DNA of 33,488 nt from Candidatus Omnitrophota bacterium. Lineage in GTDB: Bacteria > Omnitrophota > Gorgyraeia > Duberdicusellales > 4484-171. The notes below the pieces were generated by a model. The model did not search any database, was not told the origin of the DNA, and saw only the letters and a list, made by a program, of their open reading frames with translations. Positions 1 through 7,107 of this stretch are shown here, in pieces (the stretch's first letter is position 1; the number at the start of each line of letters is the position of its first letter). A program made the translations under genes and the position numbers. Where the stretch lies: contig JAHKAJ010000028.1 of the NCBI GenBank assembly GCA_018826075.1, forward strand, positions 1 to 33,488, in the 5' to 3' direction.

Positions 1-13
1 ATAGTGCGCATAA

Positions 14-70
14 GCTCTGAGTAATATCAGGGATATAGCGCGAATAGATGAATTGGCTAACTTTATTTAG
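14..70 (+). pseudogene. Partial 3' end of a possible repeat-encoded protein
   Basis: An open frame runs from just after a stop at 11-13 to the stop at 68-70 and ends LSNIRDIARIDELANFI. The same C-terminal peptide, with D for N near the end, is encoded in the right copy on the minus strand. The charged, helical tail could be the C-terminus of a transposase or another repeat-borne protein. With an in-frame stop at 11-13 and no start codon it is a fragment at best. The two differences between copies inside this frame both change amino acids, so there is no substitution evidence for coding. Confidence 0.3.
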
Positions 71-137
71 TTATTTTAATGCTTAGGAGGTTTTTATCTG
101 ATTCTACTTGACAGGTGTTTTCATAGATGCTTTGTTA
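30..137 (+). repeat. Left copy of a 108-bp inverted repeat bounding the contig
   Basis: Read on the plus strand this aligns without gaps to the reverse complement of 33381-33488, with 8 mismatches in 108 positions (about 93% identity). It begins with a short reading frame ending IARIDELANFI-stop at 68-70, then about 67 bp of equally conserved non-coding sequence containing TTAGGAGGTTTTTAT and TTGACAGGTGTTTTCATAGA. Similarity stops at 137. Conservation running past a stop codon to a sharp edge fits the 3' end of a mobile element or other dispersed repeat. A weak stem with several G-U pairs can be drawn from about 114 to 133. The rest of the element would lie outside the window. Confidence 0.9.
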
Positions 138-228
138 GATGAATATTTTATTTTTTTACCTATCAGCTAGATTTCTAAGATGTGCCTGTGAAAATGACAT
201 AGTACAAAAGACGCCATATCGATGAATT

Positions 229-840
229 TTAATCAATTGGCACTAGAAACCAAAAATATGAGTTTTCACCCGGGTTGTAATTTTTAGAAAAAACGCCGCT
301 TGGCCAAGTGGTGTTTCCATCATCTATCTTTTCATCTATTTTTTGTGCTGCGTCACTGGGCACTTTACAACTAGTATCATAGGCGTTAGGGTCGCCGGAA
401 TAACAAAAACCATGGATTTGCATATAAATCGACTCTTTTCCTAAAGAAGAAGTTCTTTGCAGAATATAGACACCGCCCCAGGGGTGTCTATATTGTAGGT
501 TTTCAATATAAGGCCCATTCCAACCAGCCCATCCATTGTCATTTTCGAATAAATTGCTAGGATGCATAGTGGCCCCAAAACCAACCCAAGTAGTAACAGG
601 AAGCTGTGAAGGATCGCAAAGGTATATTATTCTGTTGCCAGCCATTTCATCTGCTGGCCAATGGCCAGTGTCAGCATATAAAGACAATAAGGCTGTTTTA
701 TAGGTTTGGCCAGTTGATATTACTGTTGATATCTTAGCCTTCTCAATAGCCTTGAATGCATTAGGTGCAATTATCGCAGCAAGAATTGCTATGATAGCAA
801 TTACCACTATTAACTCTATCAAGGTGAATGATTTTTTCAT
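229..840 (-). CDS. Type IV pilin-like / GspG-type pseudopilin
   Basis: A 203-residue protein with a class III leader. A short basic leader (MKKS) precedes FTLIEL, the conserved Glu is at +5 after the expected cleavage site, and a hydrophobic helix spans about residues 5-28. The usual Gly at -1 is Ser, a residue prepilin peptidases can accept. The soluble part has a YADTGHWP segment resembling the conserved GspG/major-pseudopilin loop, followed by a Gly/Trp/Asn-rich region and four cysteines. The ATG has an AGGAGA ribosome site (about 843-849 on the complement). It is transcribed away from truA, and no other type II secretion or type IV pilus gene is in the window. Whether it is a pilus, T2SS or stand-alone secreted subunit cannot be decided. 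Confidence 0.85.
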   Translation of the reverse strand: MKKSFTLIELIVVIAIIAILAAIIAPNAFKAIEKAKISTVISTGQTYKTALLSLYADTGHWPADEMAGNRIIYLCDPSQLPVTTWVGFGATMHPSNLFENDNGWAGWNGPYIENLQYRHPWGGVYILQRTSSLGKESIYMQIHGFCYSGDPNAYDTSCKVPSDAAQKIDEKIDDGNTTWPSGVFSKNYNPGENSYFWFLVPID

Positions 841-915
841 TTTTCTCCTTTTATTATTTTATCACATCCGACAATTAATAGACGGTAGCCGTATTTTCTG
901 GTGATTTATAGGTAA

Positions 916-944
916 ATTATATCACTTTTTTAAAGATTATTGAA
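916..944 (-). promoter_or_regulatory. Possible promoter of the pseudopilin gene
   Basis: On the minus strand a perfect TATAAT (916-921) lies 17 nt from a weak -35 (TTCAAT, 939-944). This would give a leader of about 70 nt to the pilin ATG at 840. The -35 match is poor, so this is tentative. Confidence 0.4.
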
Positions 945-960
945 AGAAAATCGCCTTTAC

Positions 961-989
961 TTGACAAGCCTAATAAAATTCAATACAAT
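961..989 (+). promoter_or_regulatory. Sigma70-type promoter of truA, nearly leaderless
   Basis: TTGACA (961-966), a 17-nt spacer and TACAAT (984-989). Transcription would begin near 996, only a few bases before the ATG at 1000. This argues against the upstream TTG at 940 as the truA start, because that codon lies before the promoter. Confidence 0.65.
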
Positions 990-999
990 TACGGTTCAG

Positions 1000-1728
1000 A
1001 TGTTAAAAAATAAAAAGAACAGACAGCGAAATATCTTTCTGGAAGTCGAATACCTGGGTACTAATTATTTTGGTTTCCAGGTTCAGAAGGGGGAGGCTGA
1101 TTTTAAGCCGACTGTCCAGGGGGTATTGGAGGAGGCTTTGGAGAAGTTGTTTAATAAAAAGATCAGGATAGCTTATGCCGGAAGGACTGACCGGGGCGTG
1201 CATGCTAATGCCCAGGCGGTTAATTTTAAAGTTTTTTCGGGAATCCCTCTAAAAAACATTAAAACTGCTCTTAATACTTTTTTGCCTCAGGATGTGAGAA
1301 TAAACAGGGTAAAAACCGTTCCCTTAGATTTTCATGCCCGGTTTTCAGCCAAATCCAAGATTTACCGTTATTTAATTTATAATCACAAACAACCCTCGGT
1401 ATTTTTGAAGGATTTTTCCTGGCATCTGCCTGAAAAGTTAGAGCTAAAAGCTATGGAGAAGGAGGCTAAAAAGCTCTTTGGCCGTCGAGATTTTTCTGGT
1501 TTTGCTAAAGAAGCCAAAGCTTATAAACACTGCATACGGGATTTAAAAACTATCACAATTAAGAAGAAGGGTAAATTCGTCCAAATCGATATTGAAGCCG
1601 ACGGGTTTTTGCGCAGCATGGCCAGAAATATAGTCTCTTTTTTGGTCGGGGTATCTGATAAGAAAAATCCTTACCGCAGGAAGCCGGCTCAGGCTTGCGG
1701 CCTTTATCTTTACCGGGTAAAATATTAA
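1000..1728 (+). CDS. truA: tRNA pseudouridine synthase A
   Basis: Converts uridines 38-40 of the tRNA anticodon arm to pseudouridine. The catalytic motif AGRTDRGVHA is present, with the nucleophilic Asp at residue 64 when counting from ATG 1000, and VEYLGTNYFGFQ near the N-terminus is typical. The C-terminal FLRSMARNIVSFLVGV segment also fits the family. Length (242 residues) is normal. I chose ATG 1000 rather than TTG 940 because family members start just before the first strand and because a good promoter lies at 961-989. No clear Shine-Dalgarno sequence precedes ATG 1000, so the mRNA may be nearly leaderless. It heads the housekeeping block. Confidence 0.93.
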   Translation: MLKNKKNRQRNIFLEVEYLGTNYFGFQVQKGEADFKPTVQGVLEEALEKLFNKKIRIAYAGRTDRGVHANAQAVNFKVFSGIPLKNIKTALNTFLPQDVRINRVKTVPLDFHARFSAKSKIYRYLIYNHKQPSVFLKDFSWHLPEKLELKAMEKEAKKLFGRRDFSGFAKEAKAYKHCIRDLKTITIKKKGKFVQIDIEADGFLRSMARNIVSFLVGVSDKKNPYRRKPAQACGLYLYRVKY

Positions 1729-1751
1729 TACGCCGGATATCAATATTATGA

Positions 1752-1757
1752 TATAAT
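1752..1757 (+). promoter_or_regulatory. TATAAT box 6 nt before a start codon
   Basis: A perfect TATAAT ends 6 nt before the ATG at 1764, and there is no Shine-Dalgarno sequence in between. No good -35 is visible at the right distance. If used, it would give a leaderless mRNA for the lipoprotein gene. Confidence 0.35.
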
Positions 1758-1763
1758 TTTTCT

Positions 1764-2249
1764 ATGTTTAATAAGCTGTTATTTGTTTTTCTCATCCTTT
1801 CCTTAACCCTGAATACCGGCTGTCACAGCCTGCGTAAAAAGTTTATCCGCAAGAAAAAAACCAAGCAGGAAGCCCCGGTTTATGTGGATTTTAAGGAATA
1901 TCCAACAACTATTTCCCGGGACGCGTATATTGATTATTATCTTTTTGTCCGTGGCTGGCTGGATGAACTTCTTGGGGCTTTGGAAAAAGGCATAAGCTAT
2001 AAACGCCAACGCCGGGCAATAACCGAAGCGATCATGAATTTAGAACAGATAATCTCCTTTTTAAATAACCAGGGCAAGGATGAGATCTACCCGGTTTACG
2101 AACAGATGCTTTCAGTGAGAGACCGGATTCAACGTAGCCCTAATCTAAGCCAGGTTCAGAGAAATTCCCTCATCCGCACCATAGAACAGCTTAAGCGGCA
2201 GATCGAAAAACGATTCAATTATAGTGATGTTGAACAATGGATGAATTGA
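1764..2249 (+). CDS. Small putative lipoprotein of unknown function
   Basis: A 161-residue protein with an N-terminal hydrophobic signal (residues 1-19) followed by LNTGC, an acceptable though imperfect lipobox, so Cys20 may be lipidated. Next comes a basic stretch (LRKKFIRKKK), then a mostly helical, charged domain including YIDYYLFVRGWLDELLGALE and a C-terminal helix rich in Lys/Glu/Arg/Gln. I do not recognise the family. It follows truA by 35 bp and overlaps the next gene by 13 nt, so it is probably co-transcribed. No ribosome site is evident and a TATAAT sits just upstream. Confidence 0.7.
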   Translation: MFNKLLFVFLILSLTLNTGCHSLRKKFIRKKKTKQEAPVYVDFKEYPTTISRDAYIDYYLFVRGWLDELLGALEKGISYKRQRRAITEAIMNLEQIISFLNNQGKDEIYPVYEQMLSVRDRIQRSPNLSQVQRNSLIRTIEQLKRQIEKRFNYSDVEQWMN

Positions 2250-2863
2250 CCTTAGAGGTTTTTATCAGCGGCCCGCTGCTGAACAACTGTTATTTGGTTT
2301 TTGATCCCGGCAGTAAGGCCGGCTGTCTTATTGACAGCCCCTGGGATCATCAGGAAGTCACTGCTTTTCTTAAAAAGAAAAATATTGAAATTGTTTTTTT
2401 ACTTTTAACTCATGGCCATTTTGATCATATTCAGAGCTTGGATTATTTTAACTGTCCTTTTTATATTCACCGCCAAGATTCAAGATTGATAGAGGATTCC
2501 CGGCTCAATGGTTCTTCATTTTTTGACCAGCCGATGTCGTCGTCGAAAAAAGCCAACTTTTACAGTGAACGGCCTTTGAGTTTTGGCGGCCAGGCTATCG
2601 AGGTAATCCATACTCCCGGCCACACCCCGGGGTCAGTATCTTTAAAAATAAATAAGTGGCTGTTTAGCGGCGATACCTTATTCTTTGATTCAGTCGGTCG
2701 CACTGATGTGCCTTTGGCTTCTCAGGAACAGCTAATGAATTCTATAGGTAAAAAATTGCTGACTTTGCCCGAGGAAACTTTAGTTTATCCCGGCCACGGG
2801 CAAAAGACTACTATTGGCAGAGAAAAGAAATATAATCCTTTTTTACTAGATACCAGATACTAG
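2237..2863 (+). CDS. Metallo-beta-lactamase-fold hydrolase (YcbL / glyoxalase II-like)
   Basis: A 208-residue MBL-fold hydrolase. Zinc-binding residues are visible: THGHFDH (His59, His61, Asp63, His64), His129 in HTPGHTPGS, Asp146 in SGDTLF and His187 in YPGHG. The compact length and absence of the C-terminal glutathione-binding domain suggest the YcbL/type II glyoxalase-II group rather than canonical GloB. The substrate cannot be told from sequence. It overlaps the upstream lipoprotein gene by 13 nt and ends 10 bp before xerD, so it is inside the same transcription unit. Confidence 0.88.
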   Translation: MDELTLEVFISGPLLNNCYLVFDPGSKAGCLIDSPWDHQEVTAFLKKKNIEIVFLLLTHGHFDHIQSLDYFNCPFYIHRQDSRLIEDSRLNGSSFFDQPMSSSKKANFYSERPLSFGGQAIEVIHTPGHTPGSVSLKINKWLFSGDTLFFDSVGRTDVPLASQEQLMNSIGKKLLTLPEETLVYPGHGQKTTIGREKKYNPFLLDTRY

Positions 2864-2873
2864 ATACTATCTT

Positions 2874-3758
2874 ATGGATACTTACTTGGAAGCATTTACC
2901 GATTATCTTAGGGTTGAAAAGGGTTTGTCGGTTAATTCCCTGTCAGCTTACGGCCAGGATTTACGTAAATACCGGCAAGCCTTGAAAAAATTAGGAATAG
3001 AGGATCCTAAAAAGATAACCCGTAAGACTATAACTGATTTTTTATTCAGTTTGCGTAAAGGCATGTCAGTTAGGAGCATTTCCCGTTTTCTTTCCACAAT
3101 TAAAAGCTTTCATAAATTTTTGCTTAGAGAGAAGATTGTTTCCGAAGACCCTTCGGATCTGATAGAACTTCCCAAAGTCGACAAGAAAATTCCCGATTTT
3201 TTATCAATAGATGAAGTCGGCAAGATCCTGAAAAGCCCAAATCTTAAAAAAAATCAAGGCCAGAGGGACCGGGCCATTATAGAGTTGATGTATGCAACCG
3301 GTTTACGGGTTTCCGAACTGGTAGGGTTAAAACAGTCTGATTTAAATTTAGATGTCGGGTTTATTAAGTGTAAGGGTAAAGGTTCAAAAGAGAGGATAGT
3401 GCCTTTGGGAAAAATCGCCCAGCATTTTTTGGAAAAGTATATATTGGTTGCTCGTCCGAAACTTTCCGGAAAAAGATCCAGCTCGTATATTTTTCTTGCC
3501 CAAGGCGGAAGGTCTTTGAGCCGCCAGAGTGTTTGGAAGATGATCAAGTATCAAGTACGACAGTCAGGAATAAAGAAAAGGGTCAGCCCGCATACCCTGC
3601 GTCATAGTTTTGCCACCCATCTACTTGAACGGGGCGCGGATCTGCGCAGTGTCCAGGAGATGCTTGGTCATGCCAGCATCAGCACGACCCAGATCTATAC
3701 TCATGTAAACCAGACCCGGCTTAAAAAAATTCATCATCAATTTCATCCCCGGGCTTGA
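2874..3758 (+). CDS. xerD: Tyrosine recombinase, XerC/XerD family
   Basis: A 294-residue site-specific recombinase, normal for XerC/D. The N-terminal SAM-like core-binding domain occupies residues 1-100. The catalytic domain keeps all active-site residues: Arg145 (ATGLRVSEL), Lys169 (beta-hairpin KGKGSKER), His240 and Arg243 (HTLRHSFATHLL), His266 (LGHAS) and the nucleophile Tyr275 (TTQIYTHV). The complete domain set and setting among housekeeping genes favour the chromosome-dimer-resolution enzyme over a phage or integron integrase. XerD is slightly preferred to XerC on overall resemblance, but the call is not firm. No convincing dif site was found nearby. Confidence 0.88.
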   Translation: MDTYLEAFTDYLRVEKGLSVNSLSAYGQDLRKYRQALKKLGIEDPKKITRKTITDFLFSLRKGMSVRSISRFLSTIKSFHKFLLREKIVSEDPSDLIELPKVDKKIPDFLSIDEVGKILKSPNLKKNQGQRDRAIIELMYATGLRVSELVGLKQSDLNLDVGFIKCKGKGSKERIVPLGKIAQHFLEKYILVARPKLSGKRSSSYIFLAQGGRSLSRQSVWKMIKYQVRQSGIKKRVSPHTLRHSFATHLLERGADLRSVQEMLGHASISTTQIYTHVNQTRLKKIHHQFHPRA

Positions 3759-3793
3759 TGGTTTATTGTTAATAGCTTATAGCGGATAGTTAA

Positions 3794-5071
3794 ATGGTAA
3801 ATAAGTTAAAAAAAATACCGCCGGAATTCAAGAAGCTGCTTAAGGTCACCTCTAGGCTTTCCCGTGATTTAGGTTACGATATTTATCTAGTCGGGGGTAT
3901 AGTGCGGGATTTGATTTTGGAGAGAGGAGTCTTTGACTTGGATATCGTTGTCCAAGGCGATGCTATTAAATTGGCCGAGAAGTTAAGCAAAAAACTAAAA
4001 GTTGATTTTGTGCGCCACCATTCTTTTGGTACGGCTACAGTAGCCTGGAAGGGGCATAAAATCGATTTTGCTTTGGCTCGGACAGAAAAATATTCTCATT
4101 GGGGAGCTCTGCCTAAAGTCAAGCCGGCTTCTTTGGCCGAAGACCTGCTGCGGCGCGATTTCACAATTAATGCTATGGCTATAAGCCTGAGCCAAGAAGA
4201 TTACGGGCGCTTGGTTGACCTATACGGGGGTATGTCTGATTTAAAAAAAGGCCTGATCCGGGTTCTTCACCAGAACAGTTTTTTAGAAGATCCGACCCGG
4301 ATCTTACGGGCAATACGTTTTCAGCAGCGTTTCGGTTTTAAACTTCAAACCCAGACATTTTTATTGTTGAAGCAGGCTCTTAAAAAGAAAGCTTTGATCT
4401 GGGTAAACCCACATCGCTTGAGAGACGAGTTGATCCTTATCTTGAAAGAGCCAAAACCTTGTGGCTATATTCGTAAAATCGACCAGCTTACTAGATTTCA
4501 TTTTCTTTCTCCGAGATTGAAGTTAACTGACAGCGACTTTAAACTTTGTAAGCGGATAAGCCAAGTGCTCCAGTATTATCAGCAGGATAATCGGCTGCCC
4601 CGTCAGCCTCAAGGCTGGTTGATTTATCTGGCGGCTATCCTGAAAGGCCTGTCTTTTAAGGCTATTGAAAAAGTTTTAGATGATTTTGCTTTCAAAAAGG
4701 GTGAAAGGATGATAGTCATTTCAATACGAAAAGGCTTACTTAAGGCAAAAAAACTTAAACTGTTAGCTTCGCCGAAAGCGGTTTATTGTTTTCTTAACCC
4801 ATACAGCCTGGAGGCTATATTATTTTTTTATGCTTTTTATCCTCAAATCCGCCTGCGTAGAAATATCGAATATTTTCTGGCTGAGCTTATCCACAAGCGT
4901 ACAGAATTAAACGGCCACGACCTCAAAGCATTAGGATTAGAGCCTTCCCGGCTTTATGGCCGGATATTTAAGAGCCTTATCTATGCCAAGATCACTAAGG
5001 GGTTAAAGACTAAAAGCGAAGAAGTCAAAGAGGCACGTTCTATCCTAAGGCGGTTGACTAGAGAAAAGTAG
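3794..5071 (+). CDS. tRNA nucleotidyltransferase / poly(A) polymerase family
   Basis: A 425-residue class II nucleotidyltransferase that adds CCA to tRNA 3' ends or, in some relatives, poly(A) tails. The head domain shows LVGGIVRDL (residues 32-40), the metal-binding DLD (48-50), the RRDFTINAMA motif and then LYGGMSDLKKGLIR with DPTRILRAIRF, the usual order. The C-terminal half is helical and basic with no intact HD motif, and its final segment (HKRTELNGHDLKALGLE) resembles the tail of bacterial CCA-adding enzymes. CCA versus A-adding specificity cannot be assigned. It lies between xerD and rbfA on the same strand. Confidence 0.87.
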   Translation: MVNKLKKIPPEFKKLLKVTSRLSRDLGYDIYLVGGIVRDLILERGVFDLDIVVQGDAIKLAEKLSKKLKVDFVRHHSFGTATVAWKGHKIDFALARTEKYSHWGALPKVKPASLAEDLLRRDFTINAMAISLSQEDYGRLVDLYGGMSDLKKGLIRVLHQNSFLEDPTRILRAIRFQQRFGFKLQTQTFLLLKQALKKKALIWVNPHRLRDELILILKEPKPCGYIRKIDQLTRFHFLSPRLKLTDSDFKLCKRISQVLQYYQQDNRLPRQPQGWLIYLAAILKGLSFKAIEKVLDDFAFKKGERMIVISIRKGLLKAKKLKLLASPKAVYCFLNPYSLEAILFFYAFYPQIRLRRNIEYFLAELIHKRTELNGHDLKALGLEPSRLYGRIFKSLIYAKITKGLKTKSEEVKEARSILRRLTREK

Positions 5072-5093
5072 AGGATATAATAGGACAACACCG

Positions 5094-5450
5094 ATGTCAT
5101 ATCGTATGAATAAAGTTGACCAGGAGCTGCGTAAACGGATCACCGAAGTAATCCAGCAGGAGATCGATGATCCGGCTATGGATTTTCTTTCAGTCACCAG
5201 GGTTAAGACTACCACTGACCTACAGGAAAGCAAAGTTTACTACAGCCTCCTAGATGACAGCCAGTATGAAAAAGCTCAAATCCTCTTAGACAAGATGAGA
5301 GGCTTTATCCGCAGTTCTCTCGGTAAGCGTATACATTTAAAAATTATCCCTCAGCTGCGGTTTATACCCGACGAGACAATAAAATACAGCGTGGATGTCT
5401 ATAAAAAACTCGAAGACCTGAAAAAACTTGAAGGAACCGATGAAAACTGA
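5094..5450 (+). CDS. rbfA: 30S ribosome-binding factor A
   Basis: A 118-residue KH-fold protein needed for late 16S rRNA / 30S maturation. The family pattern is clear: N-terminal RMNKVDQELRKRITEVIQ, then DDPAMDFLSVTRVKTTTDL, YYSLL, and near the C-terminus LKIIPQLRFIPDETI. A second possible start is the Met at 5106. The usual neighbours nusA and infB are absent upstream, but the downstream order nrnA-truB-ribF is the familiar one. The last codons overlap the start of the DHH gene. Confidence 0.93.
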   Translation: MSYRMNKVDQELRKRITEVIQQEIDDPAMDFLSVTRVKTTTDLQESKVYYSLLDDSQYEKAQILLDKMRGFIRSSLGKRIHLKIIPQLRFIPDETIKYSVDVYKKLEDLKKLEGTDEN

Positions 5451-6411
5451 TCCTTTTAAGGCAATAGTCGATAAAATCACCCGGGGCCGGAAGTTTTTGA
5501 TTACCGCCCATATGAATTTAGAAGGGGATGCTTTAGGCTCAGAGCTGGCTACCTATATTTTACTTAAAAAACTAAAAAAACAGGCAGTGATCTATAATAA
5601 TGATCCTACGCCGGAGATCTATAATTTTTTACCCTTCAGCCGGGTTATAAAAAATAATTTAGCCAAAGAAGATTTTGACGTAGCTATTGCTTTGGATTGT
5701 TCGGATTCATCGCGCACCGGAAAAGTCAAGGACAGCTTAGTCAAGGCTAATTGTATTATTAATATTGACCATCATGTAAGCAATACTTATTTCGGCGATA
5801 TTAACTGGGTAGAACCTCGGGTAGGCTCTTGTGCTCAGATACTTTACCGGCTCTGTAAAAAGTTTGGAGTCATCGATAAAAATATCGCTCTTTGTCTGTA
5901 TACCGGAATTTTTACCGATACCGGAAACTTTACCTATGCCAGTACTGACGACCAGACTCACCGGATAGCTTCAGAACTTATGAAATATAACCTGCATCCC
6001 CATATTCTTTATGACCGTTTACATAGCGTTTGCACGCCTTTGGACCTGAATTTTATCGGTAAAGTCATCTCGACTTTAAAGTTTGACCCGGCTAAAAAAA
6101 TCTGCTGGGCTAATATTATGCATTGGCAGGATAAGGGTTATGACCTTACTGAAGTCGTTTTTTCGATTATGCGCCTGCTTAAAGGCGTTGAGGTCTCTAT
6201 TTTGTTTAAAAAGATAGACAATAAGAGGACCCGGGTTAATTTCCGCTCGCGTTCCTGCGTAGATGTGAACAAAATCGCCAGATTTTTTGGCGGCGGCGGC
6301 CACAAAAGAGCCAGCGGAACCACTATCGACAGTTCACTGGAAGCGGCAGAAAAAAAAGTGGTTTCCTTTATTAAAAAACATACCAACAGTTCTCTGCGCC
6401 GGCCGGCTTAG
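5440..6411 (+). CDS. nrnA: DHH/DHHA1 phosphoesterase, NrnA-type nanoRNase / pAp phosphatase
   Basis: A 323-residue bifunctional-type oligoribonuclease and pAp phosphatase. DHH motifs occur in order: GDALGS (Asp30), LDCSDSSR, IDHHVSN and TDTGNFTYAS. The DHHA1 substrate-binding end shows FGGGGHKRASG. The start was moved from a TTG at 5428 to ATG 5440 because AAGGA sits at a proper distance and the protein then begins just before the first strand. It overlaps rbfA by 11 nt and is 15 bp from truB, so translational coupling is likely. In this position between rbfA and truB an NrnA-like protein is common in bacteria. Confidence 0.9.
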   Translation: MKTDPFKAIVDKITRGRKFLITAHMNLEGDALGSELATYILLKKLKKQAVIYNNDPTPEIYNFLPFSRVIKNNLAKEDFDVAIALDCSDSSRTGKVKDSLVKANCIINIDHHVSNTYFGDINWVEPRVGSCAQILYRLCKKFGVIDKNIALCLYTGIFTDTGNFTYASTDDQTHRIASELMKYNLHPHILYDRLHSVCTPLDLNFIGKVISTLKFDPAKKICWANIMHWQDKGYDLTEVVFSIMRLLKGVEVSILFKKIDNKRTRVNFRSRSCVDVNKIARFFGGGGHKRASGTTIDSSLEAAEKKVVSFIKKHTNSSLRRPA

Positions 6412-6426
6412 AAAACATTATTACCT

Positions 6427-7107
6427 ATGGTTGATCCCAATTCAAAAGAAGGCATCATTTTGGTCGATAAGCCCAGGGGAATAACTTCCCATGATGTGGT
6501 GGATATCGTCCGCCGCCGGCTTAAAATGCGTAAAGTCGGCCACGCTGGGACCCTTGATCCTTTAGCTGAAGGCTTACTGATCGTTTTAGTCGGCCGGTTT
6601 ACTAAATATTTTCCAAAATTTGTTTCTTTTGATAAAGAATATATCGGAATAATGAAATTAGGAGAGGTCACCACTACCGGAGATTCTCAGGGCCGGCTGA
6701 TCAAAAAGGCTGATCTTCAAGGAATAGACGAAAACAAGATAAGAAAAACTTTCGCTAAATTTATCGGTAACATCCAGCAAATCCCTCCGATGGTGAGCGC
6801 TTTGCGGATCAAGGGGCGCCGGCTTTATAATTTAGCCCGCCGGGGGATCACTGTTGACCGGCCTCCGCGGCCAATAGCCATACATTCTTTGGAGATTATA
6901 AAAATCGATTTTCCTTATATTGAATTTCGCACTCATTGTTCCAAGGGTACTTACATCAGAAAACTTGCTGAAGATATAGGCAGCGAACTTTCCTGTGGGG
7001 CACATATGGTCAAGATAGTCCGTTTAAAAATAGGCCCCTTTAAGCTTGAGAATGCGGTTAGCCCTGATTTAATTGATGAAAGTCATCTACAAAAAATTAC
7101 CTTCTAA
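6427..7107 (+). CDS. truB: tRNA pseudouridine-55 synthase B
   Basis: Forms pseudouridine 55 in the T loop of tRNAs. The N-terminal GIILVDKPRGITSHDVV is characteristic and the catalytic Asp44 lies in GHAGTLDPLAEGLL. IPPMVSALRIKGRRLYNLAR and CSKGTYIRKLAEDIG are further family signatures. At 226 residues it is shorter than the roughly 300-residue enterobacterial enzyme and stops soon after the catalytic domain, so the C-terminal PUA domain is absent. The ribF start lies inside its last 32 nt, so the two are translationally coupled. Confidence 0.94.
   Translation: MVDPNSKEGIILVDKPRGITSHDVVDIVRRRLKMRKVGHAGTLDPLAEGLLIVLVGRFTKYFPKFVSFDKEYIGIMKLGEVTTTGDSQGRLIKKADLQGIDENKIRKTFAKFIGNIQQIPPMVSALRIKGRRLYNLARRGITVDRPPRPIAIHSLEIIKIDFPYIEFRTHCSKGTYIRKLAEDIGSELSCGAHMVKIVRLKIGPFKLENAVSPDLIDESHLQKITF

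Noticed and set aside
3..13. AGTGCGCATAA resembles the XerC half of a dif site, and a xerD-type gene is in the window
   Set aside because: The other half (expected near 20-30) does not match the XerD arm and the segment lies next to the repeat; a half-site match is likely chance.
940..999. TTG at 940 as the truA start
   Set aside because: It would add 20 residues not typical of the family and lies upstream of a consensus promoter.
6427..7107. TruB as truncated because it lacks a C-terminal PUA domain
   Set aside because: The catalytic domain is complete and many bacterial TruB proteins are short; the stop is coupled neatly to ribF.
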